A DNA stretch of 32,324 bases from Pantanalinema sp. GBBB05 (lineage in GTDB: Bacteria; Cyanobacteriota; Cyanobacteriia; Leptolyngbyales; Leptolyngbyaceae), in assembly GCA_016743235.1 (NCBI GenBank), contig VRZD01000056.1:1-32324 (forward strand), given 5' to 3'. Positions 23,671-31,033 of the stretch are shown here, one piece after another. The translations under genes and the position numbers were made by a program. Under the pieces are notes generated by a model that worked only from the letters and a program-made list of their open reading frames with translations, searched no databases and was not told the origin of the DNA. The first letter of the stretch is position 1. Each line of letters opens with the position of its first letter.

Positions 23671-24396
23671 CTATCCATAGGTTGGCTTTTGCGGATATCC
23701 AGGGGGTGAGTCTTCAAAGTCTTCCTGTCGTCCGTAGGGGGTCACATCCAGCAGACTATAGGAGTCGGTCAGGGATTCAACCCCACGGGCATAGGTCGAG
23801 TAGGTGTGGAACACATCGTCACCCATACGGAAGAAAACGCTGAGTCCGTGGCTTTCACCTTCTACACTATGTCCGTACAATCCCTCTAACTCTGTCTTAT
23901 CTCGATAGTTGTATTCGATGGGCGCAATGGTTTCGTCCAACGTGACATGGAAATCGTAGTTAAAGTCGCTGCCAAATGACGAATACCAGGGCAGCGTCCA
24001 TCCCTTCTGTTGCTTATAGGCTTCCAGTTTAGGGAGCGGCGCACGAGAAACTAACGCAAAGGTCGTGTCGCGTTCGTTCAGCATAGATAGATTGCCCAGC
24101 GAATAAACAAAGCCTGTGCAACCCATACACCCCTTCTCCCACTCTGGATCAAACATGAAGTGGTAGATGATCAGTTGAGTTCGTCCCTCAAACAAACCAA
24201 TGAGTTTGGCAGAGCCGTTTGACCCTTCAAAAGTGTATTCCTTGTCAAGCTTGACCATTGGTAGCCTGCGTCGTTCTGCGTTGATGCGATCGCGCTGCCG
24301 GGTCAACTCTTTCTCGTGTTCCAGTAACGTTTTACGAGCAGTCAGCCACTCATCTTTTCCAACAATTTTGGGATGTGCAATTGTGTTCTGAATCAT
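23671..24396 (-). CDS. DUF899-family thioredoxin-like protein
   Basis: A 241-residue DUF899 protein. It begins PKIVGKDEWLTARKTLLEHE, then KELTRQRDRINAERRRLPMV, has YTFEGSNGSAKLIGLFEGR, and a CxxC-like GCMGC in EWEKGCMGCTGFVYSLGN, near where thioredoxin-fold proteins place their redox cysteines. The C-terminal HTYSTYARGVESLTDSYSLL is also family-typical. Function is unknown; a peroxiredoxin-like or redox-carrier role is inferred from the fold. It is co-directional with DUF1579 (63-base gap) and SRPBCC (113-base gap) and is one of seven small genes that probably form an operon or regulon. Confidence 0.9.
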   Translation of the reverse strand: MIQNTIAHPKIVGKDEWLTARKTLLEHEKELTRQRDRINAERRRLPMVKLDKEYTFEGSNGSAKLIGLFEGRTQLIIYHFMFDPEWEKGCMGCTGFVYSLGNLSMLNERDTTFALVSRAPLPKLEAYKQQKGWTLPWYSSFGSDFNYDFHVTLDETIAPIEYNYRDKTELEGLYGHSVEGESHGLSVFFRMGDDVFHTYSTYARGVESLTDSYSLLDVTPYGRQEDFEDSPPGYPQKPTYG

Positions 24397-24509
24397 TTTG
24401 AATCTCCACAGTGTAATGGTTGAATTCAGGCAATAAGCAATGTTGTATTGGCAATTCTGCTGTGCTTTAAGTTACCGCAACATGATGAATGGATTCTTTG
24501 CAGCGCAGG

Positions 24510-24944
24510 TTAATTGCCTGGTTTATGCAAAACCTCAGCCGATAGTCGGTCAAGATTCTGCTCATTAGCAGGAACGATGATATGTTCAATGCCGCTAGCA
24601 ACCTTTGAATTCTCAAACTCCTGCTCCCATCGAACAAGAGTCTTACCGCTGTCTGTTCGCTCAAGAACGACAGTAAGAAGATACCTCGGCTGTGATACGT
24701 GCTGAATGACGATTCGTTTGTATGGCTCAATATCACGAAAGACACTTTCATTTGGATAGTTCTTACCATCTGGTCCGTGCATGACGTAAGACCAATGACC
24801 ATCGTTCTTAAACTCACAAACATTGAACGTATTGGTGAAATTGGCTGGTCCCCACCACCGCGCCAAACGTTCTGGATCGCTGATTGCGGCAAAGATCTGT
24901 TCTACGGTGGCTGGAATTTCACGGGATGTTTTGAATGTAGTCAT
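24510..24944 (-). CDS. SRPBCC (AHSA1-like) protein
   Basis: A 144-residue START-fold protein. It opens with TSREIPATVEQIFAAISDPE and RLARWWGPANFTNTFN, the typical AHSA1/SRPBCC start, with FKNDGHWSYVMHGPDGKNYP and the C-terminal helix IEHIIVPANEQNLDRLSAEV. The fold makes a deep hydrophobic cavity for a lipid-like or polyketide-like ligand. Proteins of this kind often stand beside ArsR regulators, YCII or VOC genes; here they are flanked by DUF899 and a VOC gene on the same strand with small gaps. No enzymatic motif is visible. Function unknown. Confidence 0.88.
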   Translation of the reverse strand: MTTFKTSREIPATVEQIFAAISDPERLARWWGPANFTNTFNVCEFKNDGHWSYVMHGPDGKNYPNESVFRDIEPYKRIVIQHVSQPRYLLTVVLERTDSGKTLVRWEQEFENSKVASGIEHIIVPANEQNLDRLSAEVLHKPGN

Positions 24945-24999
24945 TGAATGCTCGGCTGAGGAGGTACAAAGTCAAAGATTTTCGTTTGATCCAACAAAC

Positions 25000-25410
25000 T
25001 CAAACGACTTGATCACAGTTGACCATCCACGGTGTTCCGAACTGATCAATTAACATGCCAAAGCGAATGGACCAGAAGGTTTGCGCGATCGCCATTTTCA
25101 CTCTGCCGTTTTCTGCCAGAGCATGAAAAATCCGTTCTGCCTCGTCTGGTTCAGAGACGCTCACCTGAACGTAGAAGCCTTGAGGGGATTCAAAATATCC
25201 CGGAGGGCAGTCAGATCCCATCAGGAGGCGACCCTCTAACTCAAAGCAGGCGTGCATAATTTTGTCGTGCAATTCAGACGGAACATTTTCTGCCGAAGGT
25301 GCCTCTTTGTGCGTCATCATCATGGTGATTTTGCCACCAAGACATTGCTCGTAGAATTTGAACGCCGCCTCACAATTTCCATCGAACATGAGATAAGAAT
25401 TGATTGTCAT
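25000..25410 (-). CDS. VOC-family protein, PhnB-like
   Basis: A 136-residue PhnB-type VOC protein from MTINSYLMFDGNCEAAFKFY. The tandem beta-alpha-beta repeats are seen in EQCLGGKITMMMTHKEAP, then GSDCPPGYFESPQGFYVQVS, and finally FGMLIDQFGTPWMVNCDQVV. An AAAGGAAT ribosome binding site lies about 7 bases before the start at 25410; an upstream Met at 25455 overlaps the YCII gene by one base and is not preferred. It is one of two VOC genes in this minus-strand cluster, the other being the 3-demethylubiquinone methyltransferase-like type. Substrate unknown. Confidence 0.88.
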   Translation of the reverse strand: MTINSYLMFDGNCEAAFKFYEQCLGGKITMMMTHKEAPSAENVPSELHDKIMHACFELEGRLLMGSDCPPGYFESPQGFYVQVSVSEPDEAERIFHALAENGRVKMAIAQTFWSIRFGMLIDQFGTPWMVNCDQVV

Positions 25411-25454
25411 GACAGATTCCTTTGGTGAATTTGGCTGGTCGTTTGCAGATGACA

Positions 25455-25886
25455 TTACTCTTGCTGTCGCGTTTCAACCTGGGCACGAATGCGGTCTTCC
25501 TGCTCCCTTAATTGGGGTGTCAGGGCTTCACCAAAATCCTCTGCCTCGAATACAGGACGAATTTCAATCTCAGAGTCTCCGGGCATTGGATTGGGGCATC
25601 GCTTCACCCAGGCGATCGCCTCTTCCATTGAGTTCACCTGCCAGAGCCAGTACCCTGCCACTAGCTCCTGTGCTGGTGTGAAGGGTCCCTGAGTGACAGT
25701 GCGATCGGTTCCTGCAAAGTGGACTCGCACCCCTTTTGAGCTAGGATGAAGCCCCTCACCAGCTAGCAAGATGCCTGCCTTAGCTAGTTCTTCGTTGTAC
25801 TGCCCCATTTCACTCAAAAGCTGTTCGCTCGGCATAATTCCAGTTTCAGAGTCTTGGGTTGCTTTAACAAAGACCATAACTTTCAT
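25455..25886 (-). CDS. YCII/DGPF-type protein
   Basis: A 143-residue YCII protein: MKVMVFVKATQDSETGIMPS, LLAGEGLHPSSKGVRVHFAG, TVTQGPFTPAQELVAGYWLW and the tail EEAIAWVKRCPNPMPGDSEI. The TQGPF stretch is the DGPF motif variant of the YCII fold, with the ferredoxin-like core ending in EIRPVFEAEDFGEAL. YCII/DGPF proteins in other bacteria are often paired with ECF42-type sigma factors; none is seen in this window. It lies in the seven-gene minus-strand cluster between the two VOC genes. Enzyme activity of the family is largely unknown. Confidence 0.88.
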   Translation of the reverse strand: MKVMVFVKATQDSETGIMPSEQLLSEMGQYNEELAKAGILLAGEGLHPSSKGVRVHFAGTDRTVTQGPFTPAQELVAGYWLWQVNSMEEAIAWVKRCPNPMPGDSEIEIRPVFEAEDFGEALTPQLREQEDRIRAQVETRQQE

Positions 25887-25946
25887 TGTGAAATCTCCTA
25901 ATTGAATGTTTTTAAGTTGAATTGCCAGGGTTTAGTGTGCGTATCG

Positions 25947-26444
25947 CTAACCCACAGCAACGCGCTTGAGTTCATCAATCTCAATCTTCTTCATTTGCAG
26001 CATGGCAGTAGTCACTCTTTGGGATGTTTCTGTGTTGGGATGATTGAGCAACTCAATCAAAATGCGAGGAATAATTTGCCACGAAACCCCATATTGATCT
26101 TTGAGCCAGCCGCATTGCTGCGCGGTTTCATCTCCACCCACAGACAGTTTTTGCCAGTAATCATCCACTTCCTCCTGGGTATCGCAAAAGATTTGGAAGG
26201 AGATCGCTTCATTAAATTTGAAGGCTGGACCTCCGTTCAATGCGGTGAACGGCTGACCATCTAGTTCAAAGCTGACAGTCATGACGGTTCCGGCGGGTTT
26301 TCCATGAATGTCCTGTCCAGCTTCTCCGTATCGGCTGATGTGGACGATTTTGGAATTGCGAAAAATCGACGTATAAAACTGCGCGGCGGCTTCAGCTTGA
26401 TCATCAAACCATAAACAGGGGGTAATCGTGTGATTGATTTGCAT
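25947..26444 (-). CDS. VOC-family protein (PF06983, 3-demethylubiquinone methyltransferase-like)
   Basis: A 165-residue protein from MQINHTITPCLWFDDQAEAA. AAQFYTSIFRNSKIVHISRY, PAGTVMTVSFELDGQPFTAL, then DYWQKLSVGGDETAQQCGWL and DQYGVSWQIIPRILIELLNH are the landmarks of the group called 3-demethylubiquinone-9 3-methyltransferase by similarity; these VOC proteins are not known to methylate ubiquinone. The start at 26444 lies 17 bases downstream of the YCII stop at 26462, supporting co-translation. A seven-codon extension upstream to 26465 would overlap that gene and is not preferred. Substrate unknown. Confidence 0.88.
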   Translation of the reverse strand: MQINHTITPCLWFDDQAEAAAQFYTSIFRNSKIVHISRYGEAGQDIHGKPAGTVMTVSFELDGQPFTALNGGPAFKFNEAISFQIFCDTQEEVDDYWQKLSVGGDETAQQCGWLKDQYGVSWQIIPRILIELLNHPNTETSQRVTTAMLQMKKIEIDELKRVAVG

Positions 26445-26461
26445 GATGACAATCCTCAAGT

Positions 26462-26818
26462 TCACTGCACTGGAAGCCCTGCGATTTCGAGAACGGGGCG
26501 AATTTCGACCGTGCCCACTCGCGCTCCTGGAATTCGATTGGCGATCGCAATGGCTTCATCCAAATCCTGAGCATTGACGAGAAAGAAACCGCCCAATTGT
26601 TCACGGGTTTCAGCAAAGGGACCATCGGTCACAAGGGATTTGCCGTCGCGGACTTGAACACTGGTCGCCGTTGTAACGGGATGGAGGGGAGCCGATGCCA
26701 CAAATTGTCCCTTTGTATGGAGATCCTGAGCGACTTGGGCAGACTCCACGTAGCAATGCTCCCGCTCAGTGTCGCTCATGGCGTTTTCGTCCATATAGAT
26801 CAGCAGCAAATATTTCAT
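26462..26818 (-). CDS. YCII/DGPF-type protein (first gene of the cluster)
   Basis: A 118-residue YCII protein: MKYLLLIYMDENAMSDTERE at the start, FVASAPLHPVTTATSVQVRD and LVTDGPFAETREQLGGFFLV, which holds the DGPF motif that names the family, then EAIAIANRIPGARVGTVEIR with the invariant core strand at the end. A strong AAAGGAGG lies 9 bases upstream on the minus strand (complement of 26827-26834), so translation should be efficient. It is the promoter-proximal gene of the minus-strand cluster. The 83-84 bp tandem repeat at 26830-27066 lies in its promoter region and its first unit begins within the Shine-Dalgarno. Confidence 0.9.
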   Translation of the reverse strand: MKYLLLIYMDENAMSDTEREHCYVESAQVAQDLHTKGQFVASAPLHPVTTATSVQVRDGKSLVTDGPFAETREQLGGFFLVNAQDLDEAIAIANRIPGARVGTVEIRPVLEIAGLPVQ

Positions 26819-26829
26819 GCGGTTGCCTC

Positions 26830-27066
26830 CTTTGTGATTGAGTCGAATGGGAATTGCTCAGATCGACATCTCATTGAAAAATCTTTTGTTGAGTCCGATC
26901 GAGCTTTACCTTCTTTGTCAGTCAGTCGAACGACGACTGCTCAAATCGACACCTTGCCCAAAAAATTTTGTCTAGTACAATTGAACTTTAGCTCACCTTT
27001 GTCAGTCAGTCGAACGGCGACTGCTCAAATCGACACCTTGTCCAAAAAACTTTTGAGGATTCAGAG
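26830..27066. repeat. Imperfect tandem repeat, 83-84 bp unit, about 2.8 copies
   Basis: Three units start with CTTTGT at 26830, 26913 and 26997, spaced 83 and 84 bases. Copies 2 and 3 share CTTTGTCAGTCAGTCGAACG, then GACTGCTCAAATCGACACCT, then TGCCCAAAAAA or TGTCCAAAAAAC, with few differences; copy 1 is more diverged (ATTGCTCAGATCGACATCTC). The third copy runs to the start codon of the VOC gene at 27067. The repeat fills the region between two divergent gene groups and so must contain the promoters of both, or has been copied across them. Confidence 0.85.
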
Positions 27067-27480
27067 ATGGACAACAACCCCAGCATTCTCTCGCACGTTT
27101 CAATCGGCACGAATGATTTTGCACGAGCGATCGCCTTCTACGACGCTGTGTTGTCAACATTAGGCTGTAAGCGATTGATGGAGCATCCGGGGGCAATTGC
27201 CTACGGCAAAAAATATCCCGAATTTTGGGTGGGAACTCCTTTCGATGGGCAACCTGCAACGGTTGGTAATGGTACTCACATTGGTTTTATTGCCCCTACA
27301 AAAGAATCTGTCCACGCCTTCTACGAGGCAGCATTAGCGGCAGGCGGCAAAGACGAAGGTGCCCCCGGTGGCAGACCCGACTATAGTGAGGCATACTACG
27401 GTTGTTTTGTACGCGATCCAGATGGACACAAAATAGAAGCCGCCTTCTGGGATGAGCAGCTTGAGCAGCAACTCAAGTAG
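27067..27480 (+). CDS. VOC-family protein
   Basis: A 137-residue VOC protein: ILSHVSIGTNDFARAIAFYD with the first metal His, VLSTLGCKRLMEHPGAIAYG, GNGTHIGFIAPTKESVHAFY, GGKDEGAPGGRPDYSEAYYG and CFVRDPDGHKIEAAFWDEQL with the terminal Glu. The His-Glu type ligand set is kept. It starts immediately after the third repeat unit, divergent from the YCII/VOC cluster. The upstream GAGGATTCAGAG contains a GAGG ribosome binding site. It shares general layout with the VOC gene 49 bases downstream; the two may be an ancient tandem duplicate. Substrate unknown. Confidence 0.9.
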   Translation: MDNNPSILSHVSIGTNDFARAIAFYDAVLSTLGCKRLMEHPGAIAYGKKYPEFWVGTPFDGQPATVGNGTHIGFIAPTKESVHAFYEAALAAGGKDEGAPGGRPDYSEAYYGCFVRDPDGHKIEAAFWDEQLEQQLK

Positions 27481-27529
27481 AACAAGGGTTGACCAGAGAA
27501 TGAGTCGTTTTTAGAGGCAGGATAACACT

Positions 27530-27949
27530 ATGGAATTTCATCGGGGGCGCCTGATTGATCATGTCCATCTTCGGGTTGCTGATGTTACTGCCAGCAAGCG
27601 GTTTTACCAGGCGGTATTGCGATCGCTAGGACGAGATATTGATGGCGAAGGGGACGGCTATTTTTTTGCCGATGAGTTGTTTGTCGATCAGGCAGATAGT
27701 ACACCATCAAACGTTCATCTTGCCTTTCAAGCCAACGATGAAGCAACCGTGCAGCAGTTTTATCAGGCAGGACTGGCAGCAGGTGGTCGAGACAATGGTG
27801 CGCCTGGTGAACGGCACTACCATCCGGGGTATTATGCTGCTTTTTTACTTGATCCCGATGGCAATAATATTGAAGCGGTTTACCACGGAGCAATGGAGCG
27901 ATCGGTTCCTTCAGTCGTGATTACAACCCCTGGACCGCTATCCAGTTGA
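27530..27949 (+). CDS. VOC-family protein
   Basis: A 139-residue VOC protein: RLIDHVHLRVADVTASKRFY at the start, NVHLAFQANDEATVQQFYQA and the paired metal region GGRDNGAPGERHYHPGYYAA, then FLLDPDGNNIEAVYHGAMER. The spacing and the GRDNGAPGxR and DPDGxxIEA signatures are shared with the gene at 27067 (GKDEGAPGGR, DPDGHKIEA), supporting a common ancestor. It is probably in one transcript with that gene (49-base gap). Its last ten residues (VVITTPGPLSS) extend beyond the fold and may be disordered. Substrate unknown. Confidence 0.9.
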   Translation: MEFHRGRLIDHVHLRVADVTASKRFYQAVLRSLGRDIDGEGDGYFFADELFVDQADSTPSNVHLAFQANDEATVQQFYQAGLAAGGRDNGAPGERHYHPGYYAAFLLDPDGNNIEAVYHGAMERSVPSVVITTPGPLSS

Positions 27950-28000
27950 GCGTTTTATTCTCAGATAAAAGACAGATTTTCCTGGATGAAGCGATCGCGC

Positions 28001-28404
28001 CTAATCAATCCACTGCTGCTGATACAAATACTCCAGTACCCGTTGAGTGGCTGGAGCACATTGGTCTACATCCCTATACCTCAGCCATGCGATCGCTTCG
28101 ATTTCAGAATTTGCCGTGATCTCACCCGTGTAGTCTGCCCCAAAACAGCGCATTGTCACCTGAGTTGGCTCTGCATACCCATGAGCAACTTCCTGGACGA
28201 CCATCATCTCAATTAAGGTTTCAGCAATCAGGCTGACACTGAGTTCTTCCTGAACCTCCCGGTGCAAGGCTTCCCAGTCAGACTCACCTTTCTCCCGCTT
28301 TCCACCGGAAAATAAAATGCATCCTTGCCCGTTGTCCGGGCACATAAAACCTGTTTATCCCTAATGCAAATCCAGGCGACGACATCAACGATTGTGCTGT
28401 TCAT
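28001..28404 (-). pseudogene. Nudix hydrolase gene with a single-base frameshift
   Basis: From the ATG at 28404 the minus strand reads MNSTIVDVVAWICIRDKQVL and CARTTGKDAFYFP, then loses frame. In the adjoining frame the Nudix box continues: GGKREKGESDWEALHREVQE followed by ELSV, which satisfies G-x5-E-x7-R-E-U-x-E-E-x-G-U apart from Ser in place of the last Gly. The break lies at TTTTCCGGTGG; one more G after CCG would give the usual FPGG and one continuous frame of about 134 residues. So the gene either has a 1-base deletion in a G run or the sequence is in error there. The C-terminal half, to QRVLEYLYQQQWID, is otherwise normal. Nudix enzymes hydrolyse NDP-X; the substrate is unknown. Confidence 0.75.
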
Positions 28405-28487
28405 TGCGACACATGAGATTTTAGCTTTGATAGAATATCGCGCGATCGCGTCCAGAGAATAGAACCTCCCTCTTTGGGATCGAGAAT

Positions 28488-29201
28488 ATGAGTAGCCTGT
28501 GGCAGACGAGAAGTCAGAGTCACACCAAAATCGGGAGAATGAACCGGGATTTAGTCCGGTTGGGATTGGAACGAGGAGAAACTGCTTTTGCTGCTCTGCA
28601 AGTGATCGTTGATTTGCTGGAGCAGTATGGGCAGGGCGGCAATTGTGCAGAATATTTCTCCTTCACCTACCACAACTCCTTTCTCATTGCCGATCGCAAA
28701 GAAACCTGGGTTTTAGAAACTGCTGGGAAATATTGGGTCGCTGAGCGAGTAACCCAAGGGACGCGATCGATTTCCAACAACCTCAGCATCCGAAGTGCCG
28801 GAGATTTGCGCCATCCTGATGTGATTCGTGATGCAGTTGCTCAAGGACGATGCAAGGGTGAGTCTAATTTTGATTTCGCCAAACTCTTTTCGGACGGTGG
28901 AGTCGAGGATCCCTTGTCTCCTTATTCCAGGGAAGGACGGGTGCGATCGCTCTGCCAAATGCACCAAGGCAAGTTCACGGTAGAGACAGCAAAATCAATT
29001 CTGCGAGATCACCAGGGAGACATTTGTATGCATGGGCAGTTTGAGACGCGAGGGAGCCAAATTTCTCGATTAAAGGCTCAACAAAACGAACACTGGTTGA
29101 TCGATCGCCCCTTTCCCTGCCAGCAAGAATATCGGTGGGTTGCCTTACCGGGAATGGTAGGGCGTGAACATCACTCACCCTATGCCAACCCATTCAAATG
29201 A
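28488..29201 (+). pseudogene. Peptidase C69/secernin-like hydrolase lacking its N-terminus
   Basis: The product is 237 residues. MNRDLVRLGLERGETAFAAL, QVIVDLLEQYGQGGNCAEYF, TYHNSFLIADRKETWVLETA, GKYWVAERVTQGTRSISNNL and then KSILRDHQGDICMHGQFETR are the middle and C-terminal blocks of the C69/secernin-type N-terminal nucleophile family. What is missing is the N-terminal part of about 100 residues that bears the nucleophilic Cys (near the start of MCDT-type relatives) and the first strands. Only 83 bases lie between the Nudix start and this ATG, so the missing part cannot be hidden in another frame. The first 17 codons (MSSLWQTRSQSHTKIG) are a filler sequence. The gene is thus probably a non-functional truncation, although an intact ribosome could translate it. 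The stop codon overlaps the next start by four bases. Confidence 0.6.
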
Positions 29202-29749
29202 AGACGCTTGAACTCATGATGAATTCACTCGGCGATCATCTCATTGACATCGAGACGCTGCTCAACGGACACCTTGGGTTCGATCCCGCCCGACCACTCA
29301 ATGGTGGTGATACTTTACATCAGTTTGTCTTCTCGCCCACGTTCCACTCTCCTAGTACGCTCGTCCTTGAGCAGTCGGTGAGCGGCACAACAGCGTATTT
29401 GGCAGTCTTATTTAGCTCAGTTCCCAAGGATGGGAAAGTAGGTTGCTGGCAAGACATTCAACCTGTTGCCCCAGAAATGATGGACGCATTCTCAACAGCA
29501 GCCTTAGTAGCCAAGCCCTGGGAACTCCCAAATGTCGATACGAATAGTCGGGATGGCATCCTCGCCGGGTATCGGATTCAATCCACCGAAAGGAGTGCTC
29601 GGTTTTATGCTTTCAACCCAATCTACGAAGATCATCCCAGCCAGATCGCTTGGCTCAAGCGAGGGCTTTGTATCGCACAAGACATCTTTCAGTCTGCGGA
29701 TGCAGTTCTTTATCTTGAGTCCTTACAAAGGTACTTTGTTGAAGTGTAG
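29198..29749 (+). CDS. Protein of unknown function
   Basis: A 183-residue protein that I do not recognise. It overlaps the truncated hydrolase by four bases (ATGA), a common sign of translational coupling. The sequence is soluble-looking with no membrane segment or signal peptide: MNSLGDHLIDIETLLNGHLG, FVFSPTFHSPSTLVLEQSVS, GKVGCWQDIQPVAPEMMDAF, GILAGYRIQSTERSARFYAF. The mix of strands and helices would fit a small alpha/beta domain. It has the GATC-rich base pattern of the host and no repeats or low-complexity tail. It may be the only working gene of the two-gene overlap. Confidence concerns that it is a gene, not its function. Confidence 0.6.
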   Translation: MKTLELMMNSLGDHLIDIETLLNGHLGFDPARPLNGGDTLHQFVFSPTFHSPSTLVLEQSVSGTTAYLAVLFSSVPKDGKVGCWQDIQPVAPEMMDAFSTAALVAKPWELPNVDTNSRDGILAGYRIQSTERSARFYAFNPIYEDHPSQIAWLKRGLCIAQDIFQSADAVLYLESLQRYFVEV

Positions 29750-29978
29750 TGGTCAATCGAACTCGCAGTTACAGAGCGCGCAACAGGTGCTCTTGACTCA
29801 TCGTACTACTAGACTCCGCGATGAAAGCGAGGTGCCGTCAAACAATCTCATTGTTCACCGATCGTATTCAATAGGTTGATGGAGTCCGAAAACTGACTAG
29901 CCGCGGGTGAAAGAGATCATTAGGCAGCCGGAAATGCTTCCTTGCCAGCACCCCCTCTTGCAGCAAAATTGAGGATCG

Positions 29979-30449
29979 ATGAACGAGCCACTCAACGAGA
30001 TGCCTAAACTGAGCCAGTTAGAACCACTGGTATCCAAGCTAAATGAGGAACAGCAGATCCAGCTTCGGCAAGCTCTGGTGCGACAGGCGATCTACTACGT
30101 GAGCCAGAGACTGCCGCCGGAAGAGCTTGATGATGGGCACCGTTACGGCTGCGATCGGGCGGCTGAGTGGTTGGAAAACCCTACAGCAGAAGTAGCCTTT
30201 AACGTCTGTGCATGGGCTGGGGGCGAGTGCTGGGACGGGGGCGTGCGTTACTCTGACTACCCTGGGTACTTCCTGGAGCCGATCTGGGTGTTTGGGGCGA
30301 CAGATCTTGATGATGCGGCGCGGCTGGCAGCCAAGACGGCACCTGAATCCAATCGCGATGCGGCTGTTGAGTGGCAGCTAGCGGCAGTGCGAGCCATTAT
30401 GCAGGGACAAGAGCCGTCCCTGGAGTCGTTAGAAGTCTATCCGGAGTGA
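29979..30449 (+). CDS. Protein of unknown function
   Basis: A 156-residue soluble protein without a recognised family. A GAGG lies just upstream of ATG. The first 35 residues (LSQLEPLVSKLNEEQQIQLR) look like an amphipathic helix pair, followed by an Ala-rich helix region (NRDAAVEWQLAAVRAIMQGQ) and a middle block with Cys and Trp (FNVCAWAGGECWDGGVRYSD). The shape, a short acidic helical protein with repeated Ala-Arg motifs, recalls small immunity-type proteins, but this is a weak impression only. It begins a run of three co-directional genes (29979-32215) with small gaps of 27 and 35 bases. Confidence 0.6.
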   Translation: MNEPLNEMPKLSQLEPLVSKLNEEQQIQLRQALVRQAIYYVSQRLPPEELDDGHRYGCDRAAEWLENPTAEVAFNVCAWAGGECWDGGVRYSDYPGYFLEPIWVFGATDLDDAARLAAKTAPESNRDAAVEWQLAAVRAIMQGQEPSLESLEVYPE

Positions 30450-30476
30450 CAATCATATAGAAACAGGGCGAATCAA

Positions 30477-30998
30477 ATGTCAGCCACCCGCCAGTCCTGG
30501 TCGAATCTTCAGCCTTTGCCCGTTCAACGCTCGACCCTTTCCCTCCAGCGAGAATTCACTGAGCCGGAGTATGAGCGTCTCTGTGATGGCTTCATTCCAG
30601 ACCGGATGGAAGATAAATGGTTCATTTTCCTGGAAAACGATATTCTTTACGTGCATCGCAGTTGGACAGGGTATTGCATCTATCAATTGAGCCTCACCAG
30701 AGAGGACTCCACCTGTGCAATCAGTCGTGCTTTGGTCAATCGCGACCCGAGCCAGTACACCTGGGTTGACGATCACTACGATGAGAAACTGTTGATGTTT
30801 CTGATTGATTACCTGCTACTAGGTGAGCACTCCCCATTGCCAATGGCGGCAAATGTGCCAGCCGGGATTGCCACAGAACTGCAGCTTCAGCATGTCGTGG
30901 GGGCAGGGCGAAGCACAGGGGCAACACCCAAGAAAATCACACTTCCAGAGATATTCGGGTGGCTCTGGCATTGGCTACTATTTTTAATCCGACGCTAA
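30477..30998 (+). CDS. Protein of unknown function, MEDKWFIF-type
   Basis: A 173-residue protein of a type met in several bacteria as a hypothetical protein. The conserved core is EPEYERLCDGFIPDRMEDKW, FIFLENDILYVHRSWTGYCI and WVDDHYDEKLLMFLIDYLLL, with the invariant WFIFLE and HRSWTGYCIY segments. No catalytic motif or known fold is evident to me. The C-terminal 20 residues (PEIFGWLWHWLLFLIRR) form a Trp-rich hydrophobic tail that could contact membrane. It is spaced 27 bases after the previous gene and 35 before the next, so the three are probably one transcript. Confidence 0.65.
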   Translation: MSATRQSWSNLQPLPVQRSTLSLQREFTEPEYERLCDGFIPDRMEDKWFIFLENDILYVHRSWTGYCIYQLSLTREDSTCAISRALVNRDPSQYTWVDDHYDEKLLMFLIDYLLLGEHSPLPMAANVPAGIATELQLQHVVGAGRSTGATPKKITLPEIFGWLWHWLLFLIRR

Positions 30999-31033
30999 AT
31001 CCAACATTACGTTTCAACGAGGCTTGAGCTGTC

